Assembly: GCF_015207005.2 (NCBI RefSeq)
Contig: NZ_JADEXS020000001.1
Location: 5,479,001-5,543,000, forward strand
DNA from: Desmonostoc muscorum LEGE 12446
GTDB taxonomy: Bacteria > Cyanobacteriota > Cyanobacteriia > Cyanobacteriales > Nostocaceae
Direction of reading: 5' to 3'
DNA: 64,000 bases
This document shows, in pieces, positions 1-10,000 of the stretch (the stretch's first letter is position 1; each line of letters begins with the position of its first letter). Below the pieces are notes generated by a model that was not told the origin of the DNA, did no database searches, and saw only the letters and a program-made list of their open reading frames with translations. A program made the translations under genes and the position numbers.

Positions 1-2808
1 TAGTAGAGGTAGATTTTTCTGTGCATCCCTGGTATTAATGACAAACTCCCCAGGTGTCAGCATTGCAGGTACTGTATCCGAGGGTGCTATCTGCTGTTTA
101 TTTTGAATTTGGGAGTCTGTTACTTGACCACCAGTAGCATAACCTTTAGGTGCTGGCAAATTTTGAATGGTGGTATTTTGTTCAACTTCAGGTGGTGTGC
201 TTACCTGATTTTGGAGAAAAGCTGGCTTTTCTGAGATATCTTGGAGATCTGAGGTATCAACAAAGGTTGAAATTTCAGAAGAATTGGCGATCGCACCTAA
301 TAATTCTGACTCTACTATTTGTTCATTTTCAGCTATTTTTGGGAAAATGTTCGATGTTTCCCCAACATTTGAGGACACATCGCTAACTTTTGCTGCTTCA
401 ATAATCTCTGGCGATATGTTGCTAACTTTTGGTGCTTCAATAATCTCCGGCGATGTGGCGTTGACTACTGGTGATTCAACAATTTCAGGAGAGATGTTGC
501 TAATTTTTGATGCTTGAACAATCTCAGGCGATGTGGCGTTGACTACTGGTGATTCAACAATTTCAGGGGATATGTTGCTAACTTTTGCTGTTTCAACAAT
601 CTCAGATGATATTTTGCTTTCAACAATTTCAGGAGAGATATTGCTAACTTTTGCTGCTTGAACAATCTCAGGCGATGTGGCGTTGACTACTGGTGATTCA
701 ACAATTTCAGGAGAGATATTGCTAACTTTTGCTGTTTCAACAATCTCAGATGATATTTTGCTTTCAACAATTTCAGGAGATATATTGCTAACTTTTGCTG
801 CTTCAACAATCTCAGGCGATGTGGCGTTGACTACTGGTGATTCTACAATTTCAGGGGATATGTTGCTAACTTTTGCTGCTTCAACAATCTCAGGTGGTGC
901 TAAGATAGGCTGATTTTCTGTAGACTCGCTGATAGTATTCTCAAGATTGTTGTCACGTTGCAGTGAAATTAGATTTGTTCGGACATCTGAGACATTAACC
1001 GCCGCAGTAGATTGTGACTCTGAAGTTACTAACTGTTCTTTGTCACTAGATTTTTGTAATAAACTAGATGTCTCTTCAATATTGGCTGAGGTAGGTGTTA
1101 ATTGAACAGGCGCAGAGGCTAAAGATTTACTCCTAACACTAGAGTCAATTTCTTGTTGTGACTCAATAGGATCTTTTGGAACTAAAATAGGTTCTAGGGT
1201 AGCACCGCTGTGTGTCTCTACAGGATTTTCAGTAATTGCTGACGATAAAGGAGCATTTTTTAGAGAACTATCAGCGACAAAATTATCTGTGTGAAAATTA
1301 CTCGTGGTGTTTTCTGATATTAAATCTGGCTCAATAGTATTATTTGTATTTAGCGATTCTTGTTCCGGTGATGGAGAATTGGGGATTGGTAATATTTCTT
1401 TTTTTTGAATTACATTTCTCAGAGAAGGGGTGCTTTGATTTTCAACTTGAGAAGTAAATTCATCGGGTTCAATATCTTGTTGCAGTGGCGTTGGGCTAAC
1501 TGAGATATCTGGAATATCAATTTTTTGTGATGATGATTGACTAGTTTTAATATCTTGTTGCAGTGGCGTTGGGCTAACTGAGATATCTGGAATATCAACT
1601 TTTTGTGATGATTGACTAGTTTCAATATATTGTTGCAGTGGCTTTGGGCTAACTGAGATATCTGGAATATCAACTTTTTGTGATGATGATTGACTAGTTT
1701 GAATATCTTGTTGCGGTGGCGTTGGAATGACTTCTGATACTTCAGTTACTACTTGTTGTTGATTATTGTTAAAGTTACTAGGTGAGCTAAATTTTTCCTC
1801 GTTATTGTGAGATACAGGAAATTCTCTCGGCGAATTCTCTGCTAATTCACTTGTGTTATCGTTTAATTTTTTATTTTGCTGTAATGGCGAAATATTTTTG
1901 GAAATAGTCGGTTCTGCCCTAGATAAACTAGATGGTAACTCAGAAATTACTTGCGATTCTTCCTTGGCTATATTCCTAAACAAAGTTGGTTGATCTTGAA
2001 CATTAGGCGAAGTAGATGCCGTGATGCTGGGTGTGGTATTACTAATCGACTCATCATCAATTGTAGGATTATCTAAAGCAAGATTATTGTTTTCACGCAG
2101 AGGTGCCCAGGTGGGGAGAGAATCGGAAGTTTGAGATTTTAATATATCAATTTCATTTATTTGGGTAATGCTCGGATTTACCTCAGGAGATAGAGGTTCA
2201 TCTGATGGTATTAAGCTGTTTTGATTATGATTAATAGGAATATTGCTTTTCTCCGCAGCTTGTATGACATTCTTAGCCGCAGATGATTTGACTGATTTTT
2301 TAGTGGAAGATTTTGTTTTTGTTTTTGATTGTTGTTGAGATTTATTTGTTTGTTTTGATTTAGATTTAGTTTGATTTTTACTTTTACTTTGTTTTTGAAT
2401 CTTTATTTCTGGCGAGACATCATTAATTGTATTATTCTCAATGACAGTTGGCAGTCTTTCTGGAATATCGCTTTTGATGACTTCAGTAGGGTTAAAATTA
2501 TTATTCTCTTCTGAATCTATTGACTCAAAAGGATCAAAATCAATAAATGGAAATCCACTGTTGATATCTGGATTATCCCAGCTATCCCAACCTATTACTG
2601 GTTGGATCGATGGTTCTTGGTCACGAGATAATAAAAATTGAGAAGACGTGACTAATGGTGCTTTGGTTTGTCTAGGACTGATAAAATTACTTCGTGAATG
2701 CAGAAAATCCGACTCTTTTCTTAAGACTAGTCTGTGAGTATTAGATAAAGATGATATTACACCAAGTGGATGAATATTGTTTCCTAATAGAGGTTGAATG
2801 ACTTGCAT
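1..2808 (-). CDS. Long low-complexity eCIS-locus protein, C terminus cut by window edge
   Basis: The frame is open for 936 codons from an ATG at 2808 to base 1, with no stop, so the gene continues outside the window. The first ~130 residues look globular (GWDSWD near residue 73). Then come a Lys/Ser/Thr/Gln-rich stretch (about 135-180), four copies of a ~23-residue unit containing DIPDISVSP (about 357-446), and a long array of 13-residue units beginning SPEIVE (about 637-816). At residues 911-924 is DTVPAMLTPGEFVI, a motif I associate with tape-measure and other tail-related proteins. It lies 23 bp downstream of the tail-tube gene on the same strand and is probably in its operon. A structural or length-setting role in the injection system is inference; the repeats could equally make it a flexible surface or linker protein. 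Confidence 0.75.
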   Translation of the reverse strand, partial: MQVIQPLLGNNIHPLGVISSLSNTHRLVLRKESDFLHSRSNFISPRQTKAPLVTSSQFLLSRDQEPSIQPVIGWDSWDNPDINSGFPFIDFDPFESIDSEENNNFNPTEVIKSDIPERLPTVIENNTINDVSPEIKIQKQSKSKNQTKSKSKQTNKSQQQSKTKTKSSTKKSVKSSAAKNVIQAAEKSNIPINHNQNSLIPSDEPLSPEVNPSITQINEIDILKSQTSDSLPTWAPLRENNNLALDNPTIDDESISNTTPSITASTSPNVQDQPTLFRNIAKEESQVISELPSSLSRAEPTISKNISPLQQNKKLNDNTSELAENSPREFPVSHNNEEKFSSPSNFNNNQQQVVTEVSEVIPTPPQQDIQTSQSSSQKVDIPDISVSPKPLQQYIETSQSSQKVDIPDISVSPTPLQQDIKTSQSSSQKIDIPDISVSPTPLQQDIEPDEFTSQVENQSTPSLRNVIQKKEILPIPNSPSPEQESLNTNNTIEPDLISENTTSNFHTDNFVADSSLKNAPLSSAITENPVETHSGATLEPILVPKDPIESQQEIDSSVRSKSLASAPVQLTPTSANIEETSSLLQKSSDKEQLVTSESQSTAAVNVSDVRTNLISLQRDNNLENTISESTENQPILAPPEIVEAAKVSNISPEIVESPVVNATSPEIVEAAKVSNISPEIVESKISSEIVETAKVSNISPEIVESPVVNATSPEIVQAAKVSNISPEIVESKISSEIVETAKVSNISPEIVESPVVNATSPEIVQASKISNISPEIVESPVVNATSPEIIEAPKVSNISPEIIEAAKVSDVSSNVGETSNIFPKIAENEQIVESELLGAIANSSEISTFVDTSDLQDISEKPAFLQNQVSTPPEVEQNTTIQNLPAPKGYATGGQVTDSQIQNKQQIAPSDTVPAMLTPGEFVINTRDAQKNLPLL
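361..900 (-). repeat. Coding tandem array, 13-codon units
   Basis: Within the partial minus-strand gene, units of 39 bp (with shorter 27-bp variants) encode SPEIVE followed by AAKVSNI, SPVVNAT or SKIS. Two unit types alternate, and blocks of several units recur almost unchanged, which suggests block duplication rather than single-unit slippage. Confidence 0.85.
1471..1740 (-). repeat. Coding tandem repeat, four copies of ~69-78 bp
   Basis: Four near-identical units encode DIPDISVSP followed by a PLQQDI/TSQSSSQK segment. Copies differ by one Ser codon and by T/K swaps. The copy nearest the N terminus (about 1702-1740) is partial. Confidence 0.85.
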
Positions 2809-2831
2809 AGTTATAGTGGGAAAATAGTCAA

Positions 2832-3356
2832 TTAACTAGAAACGAAATATCCTGTTTTGTCATTTCGTTGTACAGAATTGCCTCCTCCTGTAGTTCTGGC
2901 AACTTTTAAGCCTTCATAAGCTAAAGTTAATTCCTCAATGGCAACTGCTTTACCATCGGCTTGGAGTGCAGGTGTTTTCCAGGTTACTGGAATAGCACCA
3001 ATCAAAGTCCAACTCATCATTGTTTCACCGGCTTGATTAAAAATCAGAATATTGACATTCCGTCGGGATGTTATATCTTGTTCATCAAAAACTGCATTTA
3101 TCCAGTTCCAAAAACCTGGATGGTTGGTAACTCCACGTTTAAGAGTTACGTCTGCAAATTCTGTATGACCTAAATAAATTCTCTGCTGGTCGTTGACACC
3201 ACCTTCTTGAAAAACGTTTTTCTTAATTTGAACACTCAAGCCTGTACATTCAGTAAAAGATGCAGCAATAGAACTATCTATTTCTATGTAAAAACGATTA
3301 CTAGTGACATAATTTAATTCGTGAGTTACGTTGCCGTTATTACCATTTCCAGCCAT
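2832..3356 (-). CDS. Contractile-injection-system tail tube protein (T4 gp19 family)
   Basis: 174 residues, the usual size for tail-tube (gp19/Afp1-like) proteins that stack as rings inside the sheath. The N-terminal half has the family pattern: FYIEIDSSIAASFTECTGL, then QEGGVNDQQRIYLG, a TLKRGVT strand, WNW and a SWTLIGAIPVTWKTP segment before the C-terminal AIEELTLAYEGL. I chose the ATG at 3356 rather than the GTG at 3365. That ATG shares one base with the TAA of the upstream 79-residue gene (TAATG), so the two are translationally coupled. The gene is followed 23 bp later by the long low-complexity gene. No sheath or baseplate gene is in the window; they probably lie to the left or elsewhere. 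Confidence 0.9.
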   Translation of the reverse strand: MAGNGNNGNVTHELNYVTSNRFYIEIDSSIAASFTECTGLSVQIKKNVFQEGGVNDQQRIYLGHTEFADVTLKRGVTNHPGFWNWINAVFDEQDITSRRNVNILIFNQAGETMMSWTLIGAIPVTWKTPALQADGKAVAIEELTLAYEGLKVARTTGGGNSVQRNDKTGYFVSS

Positions 3357-3595
3357 TAAAACCACCTTTGAGAACTATAATTACCTATTCTTTCGCGCTG
3401 CGATCGCAAATCTTCTTGCAAAAGTTTATACACCTGCTCTGTGAGATCGTTCAGCAGCAGTGAATCGTTGAGGTATTTACTTGCCGTTTGAGCGACTTTG
3501 CCGGCATCAGAACTCACTGAAACCCCAGCGTATCCAGCAGTACCGCCAACGTCTCCATTAAATGTGAACAAAGTTTGTTGTTGACTTGAGTCCAT
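3356..3595 (-). CDS. Small conserved-looking protein coupled to the tail tube gene
   Basis: 79 residues from an ATG at 3595. The first 40 are Gly/Ser/Ala/Thr-rich. The last 35 form an amphipathic, charged segment (LLNDLTEQVYKLLQEDL...) ending in QRWF. I do not recognise the family. Its stop overlaps the tail-tube start by one base, so it is the first gene of the minus-strand injection-system operon seen here. A small assembly or accessory role is inferred from position only. It faces the cargo genes across a 188-bp divergent promoter region. Confidence 0.7.
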   Translation of the reverse strand: MDSSQQQTLFTFNGDVGGTAGYAGVSVSSDAGKVAQTASKYLNDSLLLNDLTEQVYKLLQEDLRSQRERIGNYSSQRWF

Positions 3596-3783
3596 AAATA
3601 AAAAAACTCTCCTAGAATCCAGGCTAAAGGTAGTGCATCAGAATCAAAAGTAGCCAAAAGTCGAACTTGATTTCGCATTGATTTCACAGTTGCGATTAAT
3701 TGTCTTGGAAGTGCGATCGCACTAAACTAGATATTGGTATCAGCAAAATATTCATCTACCAACTGGTTGGGCATCAGAAAAAA
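3596..3783. promoter_or_regulatory. Divergent intergenic region between eCIS structural and cargo genes
   Basis: 188 bp separating the minus-strand tail genes from the plus-strand cargo genes. The part from about 3655 (TTGATTTCGCATTGATT, then GTGCGATCGC and the CTAGATA...CATCAG segment) recurs upstream of the gene at 7016 (from about 6890). The stretch from the HIP1 site onwards recurs upstream of the gene at 5317 (from about 5243). No clear -35/-10 pair is evident by eye. Confidence 0.5.
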
Positions 3784-5214
3784 ATGAAAGAATGCATCAT
3801 TCAGCCCAAAAAAACTACCACAGATTCCTTCTCAATACCTGCACTCAGACAAACAACCCGCGGTTTTGGTTCACAGTCCTCTGGTGGTTCATCCCAAGCA
3901 GCGCTAAATACACCTCTAGGACACGACATTAGTCGAATACCACTGCATCGTCCCCAAACCAAACTCACGGTTAATCAGCCAGGAGATATTTACGAGCAAC
4001 AAGCTGATAGAATGGCGCAGGAGGTAGTGGGAAGATTGGCAGAACCTGGAAATCCTTCGTCTATCCAGCGCCAACAAATGCCCCAAGAGGAAGAATTACA
4101 AATGAAACCTCTGGCAAGTTCCATCACACCTGTGATGCAACGGCAAGAAATACCAGAGGAAGAAGAAGAAGAATTACAAATGAAATCTCTCGATACTAGC
4201 ACACTGCAACGAGAGTCCGTGCCAGAGGAAGAAGAAGAATTACAAATGAAATCTCCTTTTGCAATTCAGAGAAGCAGTCAATCTGAAGATATGAACCTGG
4301 ATGAGGAGGAAGAAGAGGAAGATGAAGATCCGGACGAAGGCCGGACTGTGGCCGAAGTGATTATTGATATTATTGATCAGGCTGAACTTGCAGAGGAAGC
4401 ACAGTCTCTGGGAGTAGATGCCGAAAATTATAAAAGCCTGATCATCGACCTGACAACACAGATGATCAGAGATAGCCTTACCTCTGACCAGAATTATGGC
4501 GGGATAACTTACCTGCAAAGGCCGCTTGAATATTCTTCCTGTTATCCTGCTGCTGATCGTTTGGCAGAATTATTAAGACTAAATAATCAGGCTCTGAATG
4601 CCGATATATATAATGGCCAGAATCAGCAAGATCTGGCCGCGTTTGTGAACGACCTGACTGATGATATCCGAGCGAGTGCCGATGATAATGTAATTTACAA
4701 TATTGCCTGTTCTTATCACGGTTTTGCCATAATTATCCGCAATGGTCAAGCAGAGCATCTTCAGGCATTTGCCAATGAAAATTCACTTCTGGAGAGCGTC
4801 AGGGGACAAAGAACCTACACCATTGATAATCTTTGTACTCATCTGACCGGTATGGTCGCTGTTCAGGCAAATACCAGGAAAGCGGCTGCGGCAAAAATGG
4901 GATTTAATCATGTTGGAATTGGTTTGGGTGCTAACGTTTTTCCGAATATCAGATTCGATTGGGCATGTTACCAGATGGCTGATGGAACTGAACTCAGAGA
5001 CGCAATCCAGCAGAAGGTTGATGACAACAGGGCTGTACTCCAGGATCGCTATCCGGCAGCGAATGCAGCACGCGACAGGCTTATACAACAGGCTATGGCG
5101 CAATTAAACAGGGGCAGAAGAGGACGTCGCCGCGAAGAAGCAAGAGGGGCGGTTGTACGGGGAGGTGGAGTACGGGAGGGACGTGGCGGAAGAGGCAGAG
5201 GTACCCGCCGATAG
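3784..5214 (+). CDS. eCIS cargo-like protein: shared leader, acidic LQMK repeats, Cys/His hydrolase-like domain, RG-rich tail
   Basis: 476 residues from ATG 3784, where the homology with the two following genes begins; the longer frame from 3700 runs into their shared 5' DNA. Residues 1-75 are the common leader (HDISRIPLH...TKLTVNQPGDIYEQQAD...). Three acidic EEEL-QMK segments follow (about 100-160). Unlike its neighbours it has no DUF4157 HExxH domain. Residues ~205-440 hold a unique domain with Cys253 at the head of a helix (SSCYPAADRLAELL) and His312 starting a strand (YHGFAIII), the layout of papain-like proteases, deamidases and transglutaminases. The last ~40 residues are an Arg/Gly tail (GRRGRRREE...GRGTRR). 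Known: proteins with this leader occur in eCIS loci as likely cargo. Inference: a Cys-dependent effector, perhaps with a nucleic-acid or nuclear targeting tail. The start has almost no Shine-Dalgarno sequence. Confidence 0.7.
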   Translation: MKECIIQPKKTTTDSFSIPALRQTTRGFGSQSSGGSSQAALNTPLGHDISRIPLHRPQTKLTVNQPGDIYEQQADRMAQEVVGRLAEPGNPSSIQRQQMPQEEELQMKPLASSITPVMQRQEIPEEEEEELQMKSLDTSTLQRESVPEEEEELQMKSPFAIQRSSQSEDMNLDEEEEEEDEDPDEGRTVAEVIIDIIDQAELAEEAQSLGVDAENYKSLIIDLTTQMIRDSLTSDQNYGGITYLQRPLEYSSCYPAADRLAELLRLNNQALNADIYNGQNQQDLAAFVNDLTDDIRASADDNVIYNIACSYHGFAIIIRNGQAEHLQAFANENSLLESVRGQRTYTIDNLCTHLTGMVAVQANTRKAAAAKMGFNHVGIGLGANVFPNIRFDWACYQMADGTELRDAIQQKVDDNRAVLQDRYPAANAARDRLIQQAMAQLNRGRRGRRREEARGAVVRGGGVREGRGGRGRGTRR

Positions 5215-5242
5215 AGTAAAATTACTCACGAAGTGAAATACA

Positions 5243-5745
5243 GTGCGATCGCACTAAACTAGATATTAGTATCAGCAAAATATTCATCTACCTACTGCTT
5301 GGGCATCAGAAAAAAAATGAAAGAACGCATAATTCAGCCCAAAAAAACTACCACAGATTCCTTCTCAATACCTGCACTCAGACAGCCAACGCGCGGTTTT
5401 GGTTCACAGTCCTCTGGTGCTTCATCCCAAGCAGCGCTAAATACACCTCTAGGACACGACATTAGTCGAATACCACTGCACCGTCCCCAAACCAAACTCA
5501 CGGTTAATCAGCCAGGAGATATTTACGAGCAACAAGCTGATGCAATGGCGCAGCAGGTCGTGGGAAGATTGGGAGAACTTGGAAATCGTCCGCCTATCCA
5601 GCGCGAACAAATGCCCCAAGAGGAAGAATTACAAATGAAACCTCTGGCAAGTTCCATCACACCTGTGATGCAACGGCAAGAAATACCAGAGGAAGAAGAA
5701 GAAGAATTACAAATGAAATCTCTCGACACTAGCACGCTACAACGA
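5243..5745 (+). repeat. Second copy of the cargo-gene upstream and leader region
   Basis: From the HIP1 site at about 5243 through the acidic repeats near 5745, this DNA is nearly identical to 3711-4215, covering promoter-proximal sequence, start codon and about 140 codons. A more diverged third copy begins at about 6890. Divergence between copies starts abruptly after the acidic repeats, where the C-terminal domains differ. Confidence 0.85.
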
Positions 5746-6870
5746 GAGTCCCTGCCAGAGGAAGAAGAAGAAGAATTACAAATGAAATCCCTCGACACTA
5801 GCACGCTACAGCGGGAGTCTCTGCCAGAGGAAGAGGAAGAAGAATTACAAATGAAATCTCTCGACACTAGCACACTACAACGAGAGTCTCTGCCAGAGGA
5901 AGAGGAAGAAGAATTACAAATGAAATCTCTCGACACTAGCACACTACAACGAGAGTCTCTGCCAGAGGAAGAGGAAGAAGAATTACAAATGAAATCTCTC
6001 GACACTAGCACACTACAACGAGAGTCTCTGCCAGAGGAAGAGGAAGAAGAATTACAAATGAAATCTCTCGACAACAGCACACTACAACGAGAGTCTCTGC
6101 CAGAGGAAGAGGAAGAAGAATTACAAATGAAATCTCTCGACACTAGCACACTACAGCGAGAGTCTCTGCCAGAGGAAGAGGAAGAGTTACAGATGAAGCC
6201 GATGGTGCAGCGTCAGGCTAAAGGTGGGATGGCTGCTAACCCAGACTTGGAAGCATCTATTAACCAAGCAAGGGGTAGTGGACAGCCGATGGCAGACAAC
6301 ATCCGCGAACCGATGGAACAGGCGTTTGGCGCAGATTTCAGTGGGGTGAAGGTTCACACTGATGGTCAATCAGATGAGTTGAATCAGTCAATTCAGGCGC
6401 GTGCTTTCACGACGGGACAGGATGTGTTCTTTCGGCAGGGGGAATATAATCCTGGGAGTCGGGGCGGACAGGAGTTGTTGGCGCATGAGTTGACTCATGT
6501 TGTGCAGCAGAATGGGGAGGCGGTGCAGCGATCATCGCAGCTTACAGACACCTCATCACCGCCAACGATGGAAATTAGTAAGCAAGTCAAACCGGCAATA
6601 CAGCGCATAACGGAAGAAGACGCTCATCAAGCAGTATTCACCTTTGGTCCAAGAGCGCAAGCCCACGATTACACAGCACAACAGCTTAAAACAATTATTC
6701 AACACAGGTACAACGAGATCCAAGAAGGTGAACAGCAATTTATGCTACTGGGCGATGGATTTGAAAACAACAACAGATTATATGGACAAATAATTTACAA
6801 TTGCACCCAGGAAAATGGAATCCACCACATTCGTATAACCCACGCACACGGGCGTGGGAGGATGGGATAA
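5317..6870 (+). CDS. DUF4157 eCIS-associated protein with expanded acidic repeats and short unknown tail
   Basis: 517 residues from ATG 5317 (the TTG at 5299 lies in shared upstream DNA). Leader residues 1-85 match the previous gene. Next are seven copies of a 23-residue acidic unit (LQRESLPEEE...LQMKSLDTST). A DUF4157 domain (about residues 307-405) contains the zinc-protease-like HELTH at 390-394, preceded by the typical RAFTTGQDVFFRQGEYNPGS segment. The last ~110 residues have no domain I recognise and end HAHGRGRMG. DUF4157 proteins are a known class of eCIS-associated cargo; whether HELTH is used for self-cleavage, delivery or toxicity is not settled by sequence. The short tail may be a small effector or a truncated one. 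Its promoter and leader duplicate those of the gene before it. Confidence 0.75.
   Translation: MKERIIQPKKTTTDSFSIPALRQPTRGFGSQSSGASSQAALNTPLGHDISRIPLHRPQTKLTVNQPGDIYEQQADAMAQQVVGRLGELGNRPPIQREQMPQEEELQMKPLASSITPVMQRQEIPEEEEEELQMKSLDTSTLQRESLPEEEEEELQMKSLDTSTLQRESLPEEEEEELQMKSLDTSTLQRESLPEEEEEELQMKSLDTSTLQRESLPEEEEEELQMKSLDTSTLQRESLPEEEEEELQMKSLDNSTLQRESLPEEEEEELQMKSLDTSTLQRESLPEEEEELQMKPMVQRQAKGGMAANPDLEASINQARGSGQPMADNIREPMEQAFGADFSGVKVHTDGQSDELNQSIQARAFTTGQDVFFRQGEYNPGSRGGQELLAHELTHVVQQNGEAVQRSSQLTDTSSPPTMEISKQVKPAIQRITEEDAHQAVFTFGPRAQAHDYTAQQLKTIIQHRYNEIQEGEQQFMLLGDGFENNNRLYGQIIYNCTQENGIHHIRITHAHGRGRMG
5740..6190 (+). repeat. Seven 69-bp coding repeats (acidic LQMK units)
   Basis: Seven head-to-tail 69-bp units encode LQRESL-P-(E)6-LQMKSLDTST; the last has one Glu codon fewer. 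Units differ at only a few bases (GAA/GAG, CAACGA/CAGCGG, ACT/AAC), which suggests recent expansion. The preceding gene has the same unit only once or twice. Confidence 0.95.
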
Positions 6871-7015
6871 TTCTAAAAGAGAAAAAGCAACTTGATTTTG
6901 CATTGATTTTAGACTTTTGATTAATTGTGGGGGAAGTGCGATCGCCCTACTCTAGATACCTGTATGAGTAAAATCATGATCCACCCTACTGCTCGGCGGG
7001 CATCAGGAGAAGCAA

Positions 7016-10000
7016 ATGAGAGAACGCGTAGCCAAGCCCAAAAAAGCTAGCAGTAGTTCCTTCTCAATACCTAAACTCAGACAACCGAAGCGCGGTTTTG
7101 GTGTAAACTCCTCTGGCCAAACAACTGCCGATTTGCCATCCCTCAACAAACCTCTAACACACGACATTAGTCGAATATCGCTACACCCACAAACAAAACT
7201 CACAGTTAATCAGCCGGAAGATGTTGAGGAACAAGAAGTTGAGACCGTAGCACCACAGGTGATGCAGGGAATGAATGAGCCTGAAAATCACCAACTTGTG
7301 CAACGGGAAGAACTGTCAGAAGAAGAAGAGGAACGGACGGGGGCAGAATTTCAATCTCAGGAATTAAAGGAAGAAGAATTACAAATGAAGCCTCTTGATT
7401 CTTCTCCCCAGGCAGTTACTCAGGAGCAATCCCTAAACGAACCACTCACCCACGACATTAGTCGAATGTCACTGCGCGTGCAGACAAAACTCACAATTAA
7501 TCAGCCAGGAGACATTTACGAACAGCAAGCTGATACAGTAGCACGCCAGGTGATGCAGAAAATAAGTCAGCCTCGAAATCAGCAGTTTATCCAACGCGAG
7601 GCTTTGCCAGAGACTGAATTACAAAGGAAATTTCTAGTTGGTTCTGCCATTCCTCTAGTACAGCGCCAGGGTGGTCGTGTGGTAAGCACATCTGGCCTCG
7701 AAACTTCTATCCAACAGGCACGCCAAAATGGGCAGCCACTCTCAAACGATATCCGCCAACCAATGGAAGAAGCCTTTGGCGCTGACTTCAACGGCGTCAA
7801 AATCCACACAGATAGCCGCTCTCACGAACTCAACCAAACTATCCAAGCTCGTGCTTTCACCACAGGACAGGATATTTTCTTTCGTCAAGGAGAATACAAT
7901 CCGGGGAGTTATCAAGGCAAGGAATTACTTGCTCATGAATTAACTCACGTTGTCCAACAAAATGGCCAGACTATTGGGCGGCAAACAGACCCATCGGCAA
8001 CAGCAGATATAGATATTCAGCGGCTTTGTTGCTCAGAATGTGGGCAGGAAGAGGAGCTTTTACAAGCTAAAGAACTTCCCGACCGCACCATCCAACTTGC
8101 TCCTGATGTAAATACTCAAGTTTCTCAACTAATCACAGAGCAGAATGCTACTGAAGTTGAGAATGATATACGTCAGAAACTTGATAACAATCGCGCAACA
8201 CAAGCAAGTCTGGGCGTTCAATCTCCCGTTGCGGCCGGAACAACAGAACCACCACCTGACGAAAACCCCGAAACACAACCTGAATCTCAAAAAAAGGCGG
8301 AAAGCGATTCCGTTGAAATGGCTGCACCCCAAGATGAATCTTCACCAGCAGTTGAAACTCAAGCAGACAAGCCTAAAGATGATGTCGAGTCACAGGCTAA
8401 GGCTGCCAGCCCGGAAAACACCGCAGATAAAGGTGGTGATGTCAAGGGTGAAGGCAAAGAAAAGTTACCCGAATCACAGGTAGCTCAAGCAGGCATCGCT
8501 GAAGCTGTCAGTTCCCAAAAGAAAGATGTCGAAAACAAAGAAAAGGCACCTGAATCGCAAGCGGTAGGAGCAGCTGAGGCTGGTAAAGCTGTCAATCCGG
8601 AAACGAAAGCAACTCAAGGTGGAGAAAATGCACAACAAGCTGCTGCTGTCAAGGGTGAAGGGTTAGAAAAATTACCTCCACAGGCTAATAACCCAAATCC
8701 CGAAAGCATGGCGCAAGCCGTCACCCCGGAAACTGTGGCAGAGAAAGAACAAGCCAAAACGGCAGTTGTGGCAGCACAAGCCCAGCAAAATGCTCTAAAT
8801 GCTCAAACTTCCCAATTAGCGGCAACAGGAGTTAATTTTGCACCTCCTGAACAGGAAGAGACGGCGGAAGGAGAACAGCAAAAAGCTGAGGCGATGAATA
8901 TCACAAATAGCTTTTTGGCTGAAGCGGCTTTGCGAGTGCAGACAATTACCCAGTTGGGGCAAGGAATTGAGGCGCGTATCCAAGGTTCAACTGAAAATGC
9001 TAAAGCCTCTGTAATGGCAGCAGTTGAGCAACAAAAGGCAACTGTTACAGCCCAAATTGCCCAGCAGCGCGAGCAAGTGCAAAGTGAAGGACAAGCGACC
9101 ATAGCCCAAATTCAGGCACAATATCAGGCAGCAGCAGCCACAACTTCCTCCACAACTGCCACAGAACGTCAAAAAGTTGCAACAGAATATACAACGTCTC
9201 TCCAGAAAGTAGATGAAAGTGAAAGCAGCCAGCTAGCTAAGATTGAGGAATTTTATACCCAAGCAAAAGAGAAATACCGTGCTGCTGGCACCAAAGTCGG
9301 AGACGAAGCGATCGCCTTTGGTGAACAAAAGGCCACGGAATGGGAAGCTCAACTTACTGGTAAAGATGATAACTTCTGGGATGGGCCACTTACAGATAAC
9401 CGACTCAAGGCCAGGGCAAAAGCAGCCAGAGAAGTCGCACAACAATACAAAAACGGTTTAGTTGATGAAGGCAATAAACAAGCTGATAGCGTCGATCAAG
9501 GCAAACCGAAGGATATTGAAGGAATCCATAACATTGCTAATGAGTCTCGCCAACAACTCCAAACTCTGCAACAACAAACTCTAGACAATTTAAACTCCGT
9601 TGAGCAGCAAGTTTTGTCTCAACTCTCAGAAGCACAAACTCAGTTGACTCAAACGGCTAACCAAACTCTGCAATCTACATTACAGACTTTAGACCAACAG
9701 CAAACTGCTCAATTACAACTGTTGGAAGTTTACGGTCAAGGGCAAGTATCGGCAATTGAACGGGATGCCCAAAAGGCGATCGCTTCTATCCAAGATGGCA
9801 TCAACCAAGCTGCTACCAGTCTGCAAACTGCCATCCAAGATACCCAAGCCCAACTCCAGGGAATGCCAGCGCCAAATCCACAGGAGTTGAGTGTCACTTT
9901 AGCAGAAATTTTGGCGCAGTTTGATAACTCTGTGGCTCAAGTCCAACAGCAAACCGAACAGGGGATTGCAGCATCAGAACAAGGTATTGCCCAAGGAGGA

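Noticed and set aside
5523..6149. Long antisense ORF with repeated RDFICNSSSSSS
   Set aside because: It is the reverse frame of the acidic LQMK repeats; Ser-rich repeats are the mirror of GAA/GAG-rich codons, and no ribosome binding site or domain supports it.
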